Source: Saprospiraceae bacterium
Lineage (GTDB): Bacteria; Bacteroidota; Bacteroidia; Chitinophagales; Saprospiraceae
Assembly (NCBI GenBank): GCA_026982695.1
Contig: JALSGS010000024.1
Span: 1-58,469, forward strand
Length of the DNA: 58,469 nt
Direction of reading: 5' to 3'
The notes beneath the pieces were generated by a model that saw only the letters and a program-made list of their open reading frames with translations, made no database searches and was not told where the DNA came from. Shown piece by piece: positions 18,089 through 27,283 of the stretch. Position 1 is the first letter of the stretch. The number at the start of each line of letters is the position of its first letter. The position numbers and the translations under genes were made by a program.

Positions 18089-19899
18089 CGGCTATTCAGC
18101 ATTTGCCACCAAGCAGCGAAAGCAGCAAATTTAAAGACGCGATAGCGCTCTATCGGTCCTCGTGGTTCGAAGAAAGTATGGCGCAAGCGCTGCAAAGCAC
18201 GCCGATCGAACAGACCTAAGGGATTGGCTTCAAGTACTGGCCACAACTCCCGCAGCAAGGCACGTGTCCACAGATTGGCCGGAGTAGCCTGAGCCAGCTT
18301 GTCGTGGCGCCAAACAACCGCTTCAGGCAATAAATCGGTCACAGCTTTTCGCAAGACCCACTTGGTCCAACCTGCACGTATCTTCCACCGAGCGGGCAAA
18401 GCGAGGGCCCAAGTGGCTACTGCTGGCTCATGCGCAAAAGGCGCAAAGACGCGCAAACCATGTGCTTCGGCATTGCGATGCAAGCTCCGCAGCAAGAAAG
18501 TCACCTCGCCCTCGTAATACTCCCTGCGCAACACTTCCTCCAGCGATTCTCCCCACTGCCAGTATCCGACTGGTGCTTCGCGCCCATGCTTGTGCAAAAA
18601 TTCAGGCGCAAATACCGACCACTCTTCGTATAGCTGACGCAACAGCCGGCGCGCCATCCATTGTTGCCGGCCATGTCGAAACAGCCAGTTCTTACCCACC
18701 ATTTTGGCGAAAGCCGAAAAAAAGGCACCCCAGCCCCCACATGATGCAGCCACATATGCAGCCTCTCGCCAATGAAAAGTGCGCAGGCAATGAGCGCCCC
18801 AATATACCAAATGCGAAGTATGGCCAGCAAAGAGGGCATCTGCTGCGGTACCATCGATCACTATATCAGCGCCCAGCTCGGCAGCTCGGCCCATCAGCTG
18901 GTATTGTGCAAAAGCACCTGGCGACATGACGGGGCCTTCGTGCACCTGCATTAGATGTGCACTAGCAGCAAGCAACTCCTCAACCTGGGGTTGGACCGCA
19001 TGCAACTTGAGGCGCAGATAGTCGGCCACTTTGCAGGCAAAAGTGAACTCGTCGAAAGGCTGCTCAGGCCAATGGGTGCTCACCGCTTGTAAGTGTGGGG
19101 CATATCGGTATGCCCATGCGGACAAGGCACTGCTGTCGAGCCCCCCTGACAATAGACTAACAGGTTGGGTCACATTGCTCAATCCAGTGGCTAGTGCAAC
19201 ATCCATGAGTGTGTGCAACTGAGCCGATGGTGCCTCTGTATGGTTGTGCGTATCCAGTTTTTGGGGCGCTTGCCACCACATTGTGAGCTGAGGTTCTTTA
19301 TCTCCTACAGCAAAGCATGCGCAATGCCCCCCAGGTAGGGCTCGGACTCCTTGCCAAAAAGTGTATTCCCCTTGATCGCGGTGGCCCCACAGCAAAAAAT
19401 CGTGCAAGCTGTCTAAGTCGAGTGCTGCTGGAGGAGCAAGTTGTGCCAACCAGTATGGGCTGTTGCCCAAGGCCCATCCTTGTGGCAGACGCCGCCAATA
19501 CAGCGGTTCTGCAGCCAGTGGATCGGTGCACAAGACGAATTGTCGCTCTTTGGGCACAGACCAACCCAACAGCCAATGCCCCGACACGATACTGGCTTTT
19601 CCCGAATGCCAAAAATTGCGCAGTTGTACCGGATCGAGCAATTGCGTACCTACCCGTGGCCATCCCTTTGCGAAAGTGAAGTGGTCCCCCTCTGCATGGA
19701 CTGCAGGCGGGGAACCAGCCCAAAGCCACTTACCTATCGCACTGGACCACTGGCGTATTTGCCCTATGACACGCCCACAAGCCGAAGCTGCCACCTCAAC
19801 AGCCGAGCGCTCAGCTGCCCCCACAGCACCTGGCCTCTCCATCCACAGCAATAGCCACGCCCCTGGCGAAAAGCTCCATTGAATCGATCGATTTGCCAT
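18085..19899 (-). CDS. Asparagine-synthase-like amidotransferase without N-terminal Cys
   Basis: 604 residues from ATG 19899 (MANRSIQWSF). The C-terminal half has the synthetase PP-loop SLLSGGLDSSALSAW (about residue 252) and further AsnB motifs (DGTAADALFAGH, WALALPARWK, WRHDKLAQATP). The N-terminal 200 residues look like a degenerate glutaminase domain: the obligatory Cys2 nucleophile is missing, although a DPLAAEPLYWRRL stretch is retained. Known for the family: AsnB-like proteins in glycan clusters amidate uronic acids or use free ammonia. Placement before a flippase and a sulfotransferase fits surface-glycan modification. A decayed copy of its 5' end lies near 25.1 kb. Confidence 0.8.
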   Translation of the reverse strand: MANRSIQWSFSPGAWLLLWMERPGAVGAAERSAVEVAASACGRVIGQIRQWSSAIGKWLWAGSPPAVHAEGDHFTFAKGWPRVGTQLLDPVQLRNFWHSGKASIVSGHWLLGWSVPKERQFVLCTDPLAAEPLYWRRLPQGWALGNSPYWLAQLAPPAALDLDSLHDFLLWGHRDQGEYTFWQGVRALPGGHCACFAVGDKEPQLTMWWQAPQKLDTHNHTEAPSAQLHTLMDVALATGLSNVTQPVSLLSGGLDSSALSAWAYRYAPHLQAVSTHWPEQPFDEFTFACKVADYLRLKLHAVQPQVEELLAASAHLMQVHEGPVMSPGAFAQYQLMGRAAELGADIVIDGTAADALFAGHTSHLVYWGAHCLRTFHWREAAYVAASCGGWGAFFSAFAKMVGKNWLFRHGRQQWMARRLLRQLYEEWSVFAPEFLHKHGREAPVGYWQWGESLEEVLRREYYEGEVTFLLRSLHRNAEAHGLRVFAPFAHEPAVATWALALPARWKIRAGWTKWVLRKAVTDLLPEAVVWRHDKLAQATPANLWTRALLRELWPVLEANPLGLFDRRALQRLRHTFFEPRGPIERYRVFKFAAFAAWWQMLNSR

Positions 19900-19915
19900 C
19901 GAGGCCAAAGATGAG

Positions 19916-19942
19916 CAAAGAATCTCGCTCTAAGGTTGGCAA
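19916..19942 (-). promoter_or_regulatory. Candidate promoter of the AsnB-like operon
   Basis: On the minus strand: TTG (19942-19940), 16-bp spacer, ATTCTTTG (19923-19916), a 7/8 match to TAnnTTTG; the ATG at 19899 follows closely. The ATTCTTTG word and flanks are conserved in the duplicated fragment at 25.2 kb. Confidence 0.4.
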
Positions 19943-19985
19943 GCGCTCAAATTACATCTACATCTCTTTAAAAAGACGCTATATC

Positions 19986-22304
19986 TTACCACTTAACATG
20001 CATGGTAAGCGATGGTATAACAGCGCTATCCACATATCTTTTGCGCAAGAAGAAAGCTGAAATAGGGAGTTCCACAGAAATTCGGTTACTTAAACAATAC
20101 CCCACGGCTGCTTCGACAACTAGCCCTTTCCTTCCTACACTTACTAGATTTTCTATCATAGAAACTTTACTTGCCTTCTGCTGGGCCATTTGTCGAAATA
20201 TTCCTCCTGCCATACTGATTTTCCACTTAGACCGATTCAACTCATATCCCAGCTTCCATTCTACACGACTTAGCATACTTACCCGAACCATGGGTAATTG
20301 TGCAGACAAATCTACTCTCAAAACTTTAGGGTAAAAATAGGACAAGCCCAAATAGAAATACTGACTCCGATAAGCCGATCGACGAGATGAAATTTTACTT
20401 TTCCCAACTCGAAGATTCACCCGACTCGGCAGACCTCCTACCAATACCCAAGAATGTCCCACCGATCCTAATATCGCTGACCTCCAAGTGGGCAACTGCA
20501 CATGAAATGGCGATTCTAAATCAACGAGTATTTGTTCCGACGGGCACTCAAAAGCATCAAAAGCCATTATTTCATAAGTACCAGAAGCAAGGCCGTCTAT
20601 GACAAAGGTAGGGCTATTTACCACAGTGATCACAGTACCGTTCAGTGCAATTTGATAGGGTGGCGGATGATGCTCGACATCCGTTATAGCTAATTGGACA
20701 CTCCCATCATTAGAAGTAGGAGATGTGGGATGAACAATTTGTAGCACCTTTAAGTCATAAGGCGGCAACTGAGATACAGATACATTTTTCACTTCACTAC
20801 ATTGCGGTGCTAAGGGGTTTACCACTTCCAACACATAATCTCCAGGTGGTATATCCATAAAGAAACTCAATTCTACTATGCTGCCTCCTGCAATCTCAAA
20901 GGTGTAATTCCCCAAGGGACCTGATACTTTTACCTGATAGGGTATTTCGCTTACTTGTAACAGCAAAGAAATATCCCCTTGATTTGGGCAGTCTGCAGGG
21001 TTTGAAGTAAGTATTTCGATATACTGAGGCGCATGCTCTTCTACTAACACCTCAGCAATTAATTGACAACCCAAATCTACTTCTGTGATAGTTACCTCGT
21101 ACATACCAGCGGACACCCCATCCAACGCCGATCCACTCATGCCATTAGACCACTGATAGATGTAATTACCAGGTGGATCTACCATAGTGGTTACCATGCC
21201 ATTATTCATTCCACAGTCTGCATTAGCGATTTCAAAAGAGACATTGAGATCACAAGGCAAAGGCATTAAGGATATACTTTGCACGCAAGTAGCCTCATTG
21301 CCACACGAATCTCGAACGAGCCAAGTACGAATCACATCTCCCATGCAATTACTCACTCCACTTAGGTCGTCGCTAAATTGTATGGAAAGATCTACACTAC
21401 ATGCATCAAACACTTGAGGAAAGCCCGTAATTTCAGGACCAGGAATTGAATCCCCCATGCAATTCACAGATGTAGGCAGTGGACATTCCAACTCTGGTGG
21501 CGTTGCATCGGGTTGTATGTGAATCAGCTGAGTGCATTGCGCCCGGTTGCCTGCAAAATCTGCCGCTGAAAACGTCCTCGCCACATAGCCCATTTGTCCA
21601 CAAGCAACTGTTGTAAGCACACTATCTCTCCAACTTACAGGCAAAAAATCACCTGTACATGCATCTTTTGCGGTGGCGATGCCCGTCTCGTCTACACTCA
21701 ATTCGCTACTGCAATCAACTGATACGTCCACAGGGCAAAATATTTGCGGTGGCAATTGATCGACCACGTGTATCCAAACTGTTGCAGACTGCAGCACACC
21801 AGACCCATCACTTACTACATACGAGAAGCTAATACTATCCGAGCCCAATCCACTCACCAATACGAGGCCATCAGGGGTAAAAGTAACTTGCAAGTCTGGA
21901 GGAGCTATTACATCTACCACCTGAAGTTGCCCCCCCTCGTCATTTTGAAGTACCTCCACCTGAGTCATAGTTTCACCACAAGGCACTGAAACGACGTCAT
22001 CGCGTACGATCAAGGGTGGAGGTTGCGCTTTCCTTTTACTTAGCAGCCGCCAAGCCACGCCACCTCCCACCGCAGCAACCATAGGCACCATCCACCTTTT
22101 GCGTTTATGCATATGTAATGGTGCTTGCGCCAAAAGTTTGCTTTTCGGACCGGTAAGGACGATATCGCGCCATGGCTCGGGAATGGTATCTCCAACAAGG
22201 CAAAAGGGAGAAACGCACTCAAGTACTCGTGCCTGTAGCAAACAGGGGGTTGTCACTATTGAAAAAACAAAATATACTATTGCAGTTAGTATGAATCTTT
22301 TCAT
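19986..22304 (-). CDS. Surface protein with Ig/cadherin-like, HYR and SprB-like repeats
   Basis: 772 residues. A signal peptide (MKRFILTAIVYFVFS) is followed by a second hydrophobic segment, VPMVAAVGGGVAWRLL, between KRKR clusters at about residues 68-88. Domains in order: a VLQNDEGG type cadherin/tandem-95-like module (about 105-180), HYR-like modules (QIFCPVDVSVDCSS, FAGNRAQCTQ, ELECPLPTSVNCMG, SCGNEATCVQSI; about 185-350), and SprB-like segments (YIYQWSNGMSG, AGMYEVTITE; about 355-430). Two more beta-rich modules follow. The last 170 residues have alternating beta strands and could form a small barrel. An adhesin or structural envelope protein is likely. No T9SS tail is recognised. Confidence 0.7.
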   Translation of the reverse strand: MKRFILTAIVYFVFSIVTTPCLLQARVLECVSPFCLVGDTIPEPWRDIVLTGPKSKLLAQAPLHMHKRKRWMVPMVAAVGGGVAWRLLSKRKAQPPPLIVRDDVVSVPCGETMTQVEVLQNDEGGQLQVVDVIAPPDLQVTFTPDGLVLVSGLGSDSISFSYVVSDGSGVLQSATVWIHVVDQLPPQIFCPVDVSVDCSSELSVDETGIATAKDACTGDFLPVSWRDSVLTTVACGQMGYVARTFSAADFAGNRAQCTQLIHIQPDATPPELECPLPTSVNCMGDSIPGPEITGFPQVFDACSVDLSIQFSDDLSGVSNCMGDVIRTWLVRDSCGNEATCVQSISLMPLPCDLNVSFEIANADCGMNNGMVTTMVDPPGNYIYQWSNGMSGSALDGVSAGMYEVTITEVDLGCQLIAEVLVEEHAPQYIEILTSNPADCPNQGDISLLLQVSEIPYQVKVSGPLGNYTFEIAGGSIVELSFFMDIPPGDYVLEVVNPLAPQCSEVKNVSVSQLPPYDLKVLQIVHPTSPTSNDGSVQLAITDVEHHPPPYQIALNGTVITVVNSPTFVIDGLASGTYEIMAFDAFECPSEQILVDLESPFHVQLPTWRSAILGSVGHSWVLVGGLPSRVNLRVGKSKISSRRSAYRSQYFYLGLSYFYPKVLRVDLSAQLPMVRVSMLSRVEWKLGYELNRSKWKISMAGGIFRQMAQQKASKVSMIENLVSVGRKGLVVEAAVGYCLSNRISVELPISAFFLRKRYVDSAVIPSLTMHVKW

Positions 22305-22419
22305 CTTTCAAGGAGGTTTTTCCTTTGCAGATAAAAACCATGCTATGTTTTTGCTCACCACATTATCCATTCTTCCCCTTCCACTTTAGAACTAATGGCA
22401 AAATACATGCATCCCAAAT

Positions 22420-24708
22420 TCACTCTTCTTCTTCGGGATCAAAACCCAAAGGAGGCACGGTTACACTACATCCGCTTATAGGACGCCCGTCGCTGTAAGC
22501 ACAACAAGGGCACTCAAAGGATGCATCCATCGCCTCTAGCCACAGCTTTCGCCAAAAACGCGAAGAGAGGTATTCCGACGCTTTACGCACAGCTTCTTCC
22601 ATGGCAGGCAATAGCTGACGTAGCGAATTCCGTACCCTGCACAGCCTTGTCATGGCCTCGGCTACTTCAGCTATTAAGGCATTCCGATAAGCCTCAAATT
22701 CGTCGAGTGCACTTTGCTCGTAATCCTCTGCCAACTTCTCTTTCATCTGGTTCCAAGTACCTTCATCCAGTACAGCCAGCGAAAGTGCAAAGTGGCTGAC
22801 ACGCTGCTGAGCAAGGGCATCAAGCCCTGCTCCTAAAGTGCCCACCGAACTCGCTGAGACCACGGTTTCCTCCAGGATTTCTCGTGCTGCCGCAGAACCC
22901 ACCGCAGAGGCCGCACCCATTCCCAAAGAAACGAGCGCACCTATCGCCTGTGTTATTTGGGGATCGGCCCCCATAGCTTCCCAACCCTGGGTGCCAAGAA
23001 AAACCGAACCATCTATAATAACAGATGCCAAAGCAGCCGCTGCACCGCCACCTGCAGCAGCTAGACCGGCCGAAGCCGCAGCAGTTACGGTAAAAACGAC
23101 AGTCTGCCAAAGTCGAGCCTCAGCCCTACTCCGATTAAAACGAAGCTGCATGGCGACTTCCATGTTTTCCTGAAAACGCTCGTGGGCCTCGGCAATGTCT
23201 TGCAAAGCGCGATCTATCTGTTCCTGAAACCAGGACATGTAGGTGCCTCCACCGTAGGGATCGTTAAGGCCACAATTATCCAGGGCATGGCCCAACTCAT
23301 TGTACCAATTTTCAACAGCGTTCAAATTGGCGTCAGGACTGAGATAGTCGGAAAGTTTGTCCTTGTCTTCATTAGCCGGATCACAAAAATCTATGGAGAG
23401 GAAGAAATCATCCCAGGGAAATGCGGGAAAATGCTGAGGACGTAATCTGTGAGCGGTTTGGTTGGAAGTGCATGCCAAGGCATTAAACCGTGCATCCAGT
23501 ACGGTTTCCAGGCTGCGCAGCATAAGACGGGCCGCATCAACTTTTTGCTGGTAGTCAAAGCGAACATCATTCAAGTCAAACGACAGCCGTCCCGTTCTAT
23601 ACAAGTCGCCGAATAAGTCATAGCCCGTTCTGTTGTCAATAATCGGAACAACGGGCCGACGAATGCAATCTGCGTTATGCCCTTCCCGCTCTGAAGTATC
23701 GCCTGTTGTGGGAGTTGCTCGCGTAAAGACCTTGGCCTCCAAGCCGGTAGCTTCAAAGGCATTCCAGAAAGCCTCCACACCCTGATCGAGTTCTTCTTTT
23801 TCCTCTTCGGGCAAATCCGATACCGGTCGGCCGGTGATTTGCTCAAATTGGCGGAAAACGTTTTCGGCAAAATCCTCCTTATCATAGGGTTCTCCGGTGA
23901 GTCGAGCCATATAAATCCAGATGGTTTGCTGGATGAGGGTCTTCAGCTCTCGTTGGGGGTCAGCTGAAAAGGGGGTGCGATATAAAGATTGCACCTTTTG
24001 CGCAGCATCCATAACCCGCAAAACCATCTCGGCCACTAGAGGAGCAAAGGTCTCAGGGTCCTCATCCGGTTCAACTCGACGAGGAATAGGCTCGATACTA
24101 CCCGGCCAACTGACGTATATCTGACTTTCATATGTCCGCTCGACTTGGTCTCTCGGAGGCTCATCGATTGGTGGCATCCTCAGCAACAGTTTCCTCAGTC
24201 TTTCCCTGTCAAATATTTGGACAGAATCAGTAGTAAGGGGCACTTCTCTGACATTCGGGTTGGGCTCCGGTTCCACAAAACCTTCAGGTACACCTGTCAA
24301 ACGAGCCCACGCTTCACCCTCTGAAGGCTCTGCGTACAGAGGCTCAACCGGCACCCAGGAGGAAGGCTGCATGGCTTCCTCCCTGCCTACCGGAGGACGA
24401 TGCACATCTGTGCACCAACCGCTGACGGGAACACGTACTGTATCTCCCGGCAAAACAAGAGGCGATCTCGGAATGCGCCCTACATAAGACTGTGTATGAC
24501 CATCTGCCGGAATGTAGACGATTTGCGGCGCTAACACTTGTGGCTGATCGCCCGTATTGACAATGACAAGCGTAGCGATGTGGCCGGTAGTACTCCCAGT
24601 GCCAAACGCCTGAATGCGCCATTGCGCATCGATTTTTCCCCTAAAAAAAACAGTAAACAGAAAGAGGGCAATGACAATCCAAAGAGTTTTAGGTGTAGGT
24701 GTTTGCAT
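22420..24708 (-). CDS. Large secreted protein of unknown function
   Basis: 762 residues from ATG 24708, with a signal peptide (about residues 9-28, LWIVIALFLFTVFF then IDAQ). Residues 30-110 look like a beta-sandwich (QPQVLAPQIVYIPADG). Residues 170-530 are charged and helical. Two Ala/Gly-rich hydrophobic stretches follow at about 533-570 and 583-607 (TAAASAGLAAAGGGAAAALA, GALVSLGMGAASAVGSAAA), resembling glycine-zipper membrane segments. The C-terminus has a Cys cluster (ECPCCAYSDG). No family is recognised. It lies 115 bp upstream of the HYR/SprB-like gene on the same strand, so the two may form a transcription unit. Confidence 0.6.
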   Translation of the reverse strand: MQTPTPKTLWIVIALFLFTVFFRGKIDAQWRIQAFGTGSTTGHIATLVIVNTGDQPQVLAPQIVYIPADGHTQSYVGRIPRSPLVLPGDTVRVPVSGWCTDVHRPPVGREEAMQPSSWVPVEPLYAEPSEGEAWARLTGVPEGFVEPEPNPNVREVPLTTDSVQIFDRERLRKLLLRMPPIDEPPRDQVERTYESQIYVSWPGSIEPIPRRVEPDEDPETFAPLVAEMVLRVMDAAQKVQSLYRTPFSADPQRELKTLIQQTIWIYMARLTGEPYDKEDFAENVFRQFEQITGRPVSDLPEEEKEELDQGVEAFWNAFEATGLEAKVFTRATPTTGDTSEREGHNADCIRRPVVPIIDNRTGYDLFGDLYRTGRLSFDLNDVRFDYQQKVDAARLMLRSLETVLDARFNALACTSNQTAHRLRPQHFPAFPWDDFFLSIDFCDPANEDKDKLSDYLSPDANLNAVENWYNELGHALDNCGLNDPYGGGTYMSWFQEQIDRALQDIAEAHERFQENMEVAMQLRFNRSRAEARLWQTVVFTVTAAASAGLAAAGGGAAAALASVIIDGSVFLGTQGWEAMGADPQITQAIGALVSLGMGAASAVGSAAAREILEETVVSASSVGTLGAGLDALAQQRVSHFALSLAVLDEGTWNQMKEKLAEDYEQSALDEFEAYRNALIAEVAEAMTRLCRVRNSLRQLLPAMEEAVRKASEYLSSRFWRKLWLEAMDASFECPCCAYSDGRPISGCSVTVPPLGFDPEEEE

Positions 24709-25097
24709 AGTACCGAGGTTTAAAGAGTTATCTAATATTTAACCACCAACAAAACCCCTATTCAAAGCCAATTCAACACAAACCTACAAAATAAACAGTT
24801 AGTTATCAACTAATTATAAAAAATTTGAAAGAAATGTCTACTAAAATCACTTCACTATTTCATTAATACATGCGATGTCAATGCCCATTCTTATCCCTTA
24901 CTCCTCACTTCACAAAAATTTGCTTCGGCCCTGCTGAGGTTGCAAAGAGCTATTTGCCATTCCAAAGAATCTTATCACTGCCATCCTAATACTTGACTAT
25001 GGGTGGTGACGGCATTGCATTGTGGTCATCTCCTACTCATCGAATGATTTTTACAAGGCGAAGGGCGAGCAGTTTTCTGCTAATACTCCTCGCAGCA
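24709..25097. other. Intergenic, AT-rich, nothing recognised
   Basis: Region upstream of the 762-residue protein gene. No open frame, RNA fold or clear promoter pair could be supported. Confidence 0.4.
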
Positions 25098-25235
25098 CAA
25101 TTGAAGCAGCAGACAAATCGACGACCTGTCCCCTCCACCTACAGTAATAGCCATGCTCCTAGCCAAAAGGTCAATTGAGACGATCGGTTTGACATCAAGG
25201 TCAAAGACGAGCAAAGAATTTTTCTCTAATTTGGC
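25098..25235 (-). pseudogene. Decayed duplicate of the 5' end of the AsnB-like gene
   Basis: On the minus strand from about 25188 the sequence reads MSNRSSQLTFWLGAWLLL then a TAG stop, then VEGTGRR. The intact gene at 19899 reads MANRSIQWSFSPGAWLLL then WMERPG. The upstream DNA also matches over about 50 bp, including the ATTCTTTG promoter word. Similarity fades after about 35 codons and no remainder of the gene is present. Confidence 0.65.
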
Positions 25236-25262
25236 GACCTTTCAAAAACATACGTCGGATCT

Positions 25263-26678
25263 ATGAAGCAACTACCACTACACACGAAAATCATCATCGG
25301 ATTAATACTGGGTATTATCTATGCCCTGTTCAACAGCTATATGGGATGGAACGCCTTTACACGCGACTGGATCGCACCATTTGGCGACATTTTTCTGCGA
25401 TTGCTCAAATTCATTGCCGTCCCACTAGTACTCTTTTCCATTATTTCGGGTGTAGCTTCGCTACCAGACCCCTCCAAATTGGGCCGCTTAGGGGTGAAAA
25501 CCATTGCAGCGTATATGGTTACTACAGTGTTGTCAGTAGCTATCGGCTTGCTTTTAGTCAATACACTGCGACCTGGCGACTATATTGCTCAAGAACAGCG
25601 CATCAAGAACCGAATCAAATACGAGTTGTGGGCAGAACAAACTGGTGAATCTATACTAGACCACAAACACTTGCTGTCTGATCCCAAATACGCACAGCTC
25701 GTCGTAGATGCCCGAGCTGCACTTGAAGCTGAAAGTGCCAATGTGGAGGTGCAAAAGCGCGTACAAGTAGCGCAACAGCAGAAAGCACAATCGCCCCTAC
25801 AGTTTGTTGTCGATATGGTGCCCGACAACATTTTTGCGGCACTCACTGATGGCAAAAAGATGTTGCAGGTCATTTTCTTTGGCATCTTCTTCGGTATCAT
25901 GCTCCTATTGCTGCCGCGCGAAAAAACAGGATCGCTACAACAAGTCATTGAGGGTGCCAATGAAGTGTTCCTCAAAATGGTGGAAGTAGTAATGAACGCT
26001 GCACCTTTCTTTGTCTTTGCTCTGATGGCTGGTGTAATGGCAAATCTGGCAGAGACACCTGGTGAAGTCATCGAAATTTTTAAGGGTTTGCTCAGCTATT
26101 CGCTGGTATTGGTTTTAGGTTTGGGGTTAATGATTTTCGCGGTCTATCCTGCCATTATACGCCTGTTTGTACCCGAAATTTCATACAGTGGCTTTTTCAG
26201 AAAGATCAGCCCGGCACAGTTTTTGGCCTTCAGCACCAGCTCCAGTGCTGCCACGCTGCCCGTTACGATGGAGTGCGTACATGACAACATCGGCGTCAAA
26301 TCGCACATCTCCAACTTCGTGCTGCCCATAGGCGCTACTATCAACATGGACGGCACCAGCATGTACCAGGCCATTGCTGTGGTTTTCCTTGCCCAAATGC
26401 ACATGGTAGACTTGACTTTAGGCCAGCAGCTCACCATCGTGCTTACTGCGACTTTGGCTTCCATTGGTGCTGCAGCCGTGCCCAGTGCCGGCCTCGTGAT
26501 GATGATCATCGTACTGCAATCAGTAGGGCTCAACCCCGCCTGGATCGCCATTATCTTTCCCGTAGATCGCATTTTGGACATGTGTCGCACAGTAGTCAAT
26601 GTGACGGGTGATGCCACAGTGTCTACACTAATTGCACGCTCGGAAGGTGACCTAGACCTGAAAATTGCAAGGCAATAG
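25263..26678 (+). CDS. Dicarboxylate/amino acid:cation symporter (DAACS family)
   Basis: 471 residues. It shows the family's defining motifs in the second half: a serine-rich re-entrant loop (LAFSTSSSAATLPVTMECV, about residue 320), INMDGTSMYQAIAVVFLAQ (about residue 360) and AAVPSAGLVMMIIVLQ. PVDRILDMCRTVVNVTGD near residue 440 is the substrate/ion-binding helix. The N-terminal half has about six helices, with a long hydrophilic insertion (about 115-180) after the third. It probably takes up glutamate, aspartate or C4-dicarboxylates with sodium or protons in the inner membrane. The stop is 63 bp ahead of the next gene in the same direction. Confidence 0.92.
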   Translation: MKQLPLHTKIIIGLILGIIYALFNSYMGWNAFTRDWIAPFGDIFLRLLKFIAVPLVLFSIISGVASLPDPSKLGRLGVKTIAAYMVTTVLSVAIGLLLVNTLRPGDYIAQEQRIKNRIKYELWAEQTGESILDHKHLLSDPKYAQLVVDARAALEAESANVEVQKRVQVAQQQKAQSPLQFVVDMVPDNIFAALTDGKKMLQVIFFGIFFGIMLLLLPREKTGSLQQVIEGANEVFLKMVEVVMNAAPFFVFALMAGVMANLAETPGEVIEIFKGLLSYSLVLVLGLGLMIFAVYPAIIRLFVPEISYSGFFRKISPAQFLAFSTSSSAATLPVTMECVHDNIGVKSHISNFVLPIGATINMDGTSMYQAIAVVFLAQMHMVDLTLGQQLTIVLTATLASIGAAAVPSAGLVMMIIVLQSVGLNPAWIAIIFPVDRILDMCRTVVNVTGDATVSTLIARSEGDLDLKIARQ

Positions 26679-26741
26679 TAACTAGTACTTTTGTAGCATA
26701 TAGGGGAAAAGCATTCCTTTACAAACTCAAAGTTGTGGGCA

Positions 26742-27278
26742 ATGAGTGAAACTTTAGGCCCTGGCAGTCGCGTGAAGCACCCAGCATTTGGCATAGGCGT
26801 AGTGCTACGCGTACATCCTGCAGCTTATGAAGTGGTATTTGTCCAATATGGTCTCAAGCAGGTAGGGCGCCATTACGACAAATGGGAAGTGATTGAAGCC
26901 ATCACACCTGAAGAAGAAGTCAGCTTTACGGAAGCCGAAAAAGCACTGCGCAAAATCTTGCGCACATGGGTAGGCCATCTAGAGCCCGTAGAAATGGCTA
27001 CCAAGTGGGAAGGTGGCAAGCTGGTACTAACACCAGCTGATCCCGATCTCAAAGGTAAAGAGCTACCAATTGAAGACTTTTTCCACAAAATTGTCATGGT
27101 GAGGGATCGGCTACGCGTGCTCGAGCAGCGCATCAACAGCCATCCTAAACTAAGTGAACAAGACAAAGTAGAGCTCCAGCAATACATCACGCGCAGTTAT
27201 GGCAGCCTTACCTCTTTCAACGTCTTGTTCAAACACAAAAAAGATCATTTCAAGGGCACTTCCTCAACGAAAAAATAA
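26742..27278 (+). CDS. Conserved cytoplasmic protein of unknown function
   Basis: 178 residues from ATG 26742 (MSETLGPGSRVKHPAFG). The N-terminal 45 residues (VKHPAFGIGVVLRV, YEVVFVQYG) resemble the small SH3-like beta-barrel seen at the ends of UvrD helicases and in CarD-like proteins. The rest is charged and helical, with KVELQQYITRSYGSLTSFN near the C-terminus. A role in nucleic-acid or polymerase contact is possible but not shown. It lies 5 bp upstream of the TlpA-like gene and probably shares its transcript. Confidence 0.65.
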   Translation: MSETLGPGSRVKHPAFGIGVVLRVHPAAYEVVFVQYGLKQVGRHYDKWEVIEAITPEEEVSFTEAEKALRKILRTWVGHLEPVEMATKWEGGKLVLTPADPDLKGKELPIEDFFHKIVMVRDRLRVLEQRINSHPKLSEQDKVELQQYITRSYGSLTSFNVLFKHKKDHFKGTSSTKK

Positions 27279-27283
27279 TTCCT

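Noticed and set aside
26144-26794. 216-codon minus-strand frame overlapping the DAACS symporter
   Set aside because: Covers the most conserved transporter motifs on the other strand and has no recognisable domain.
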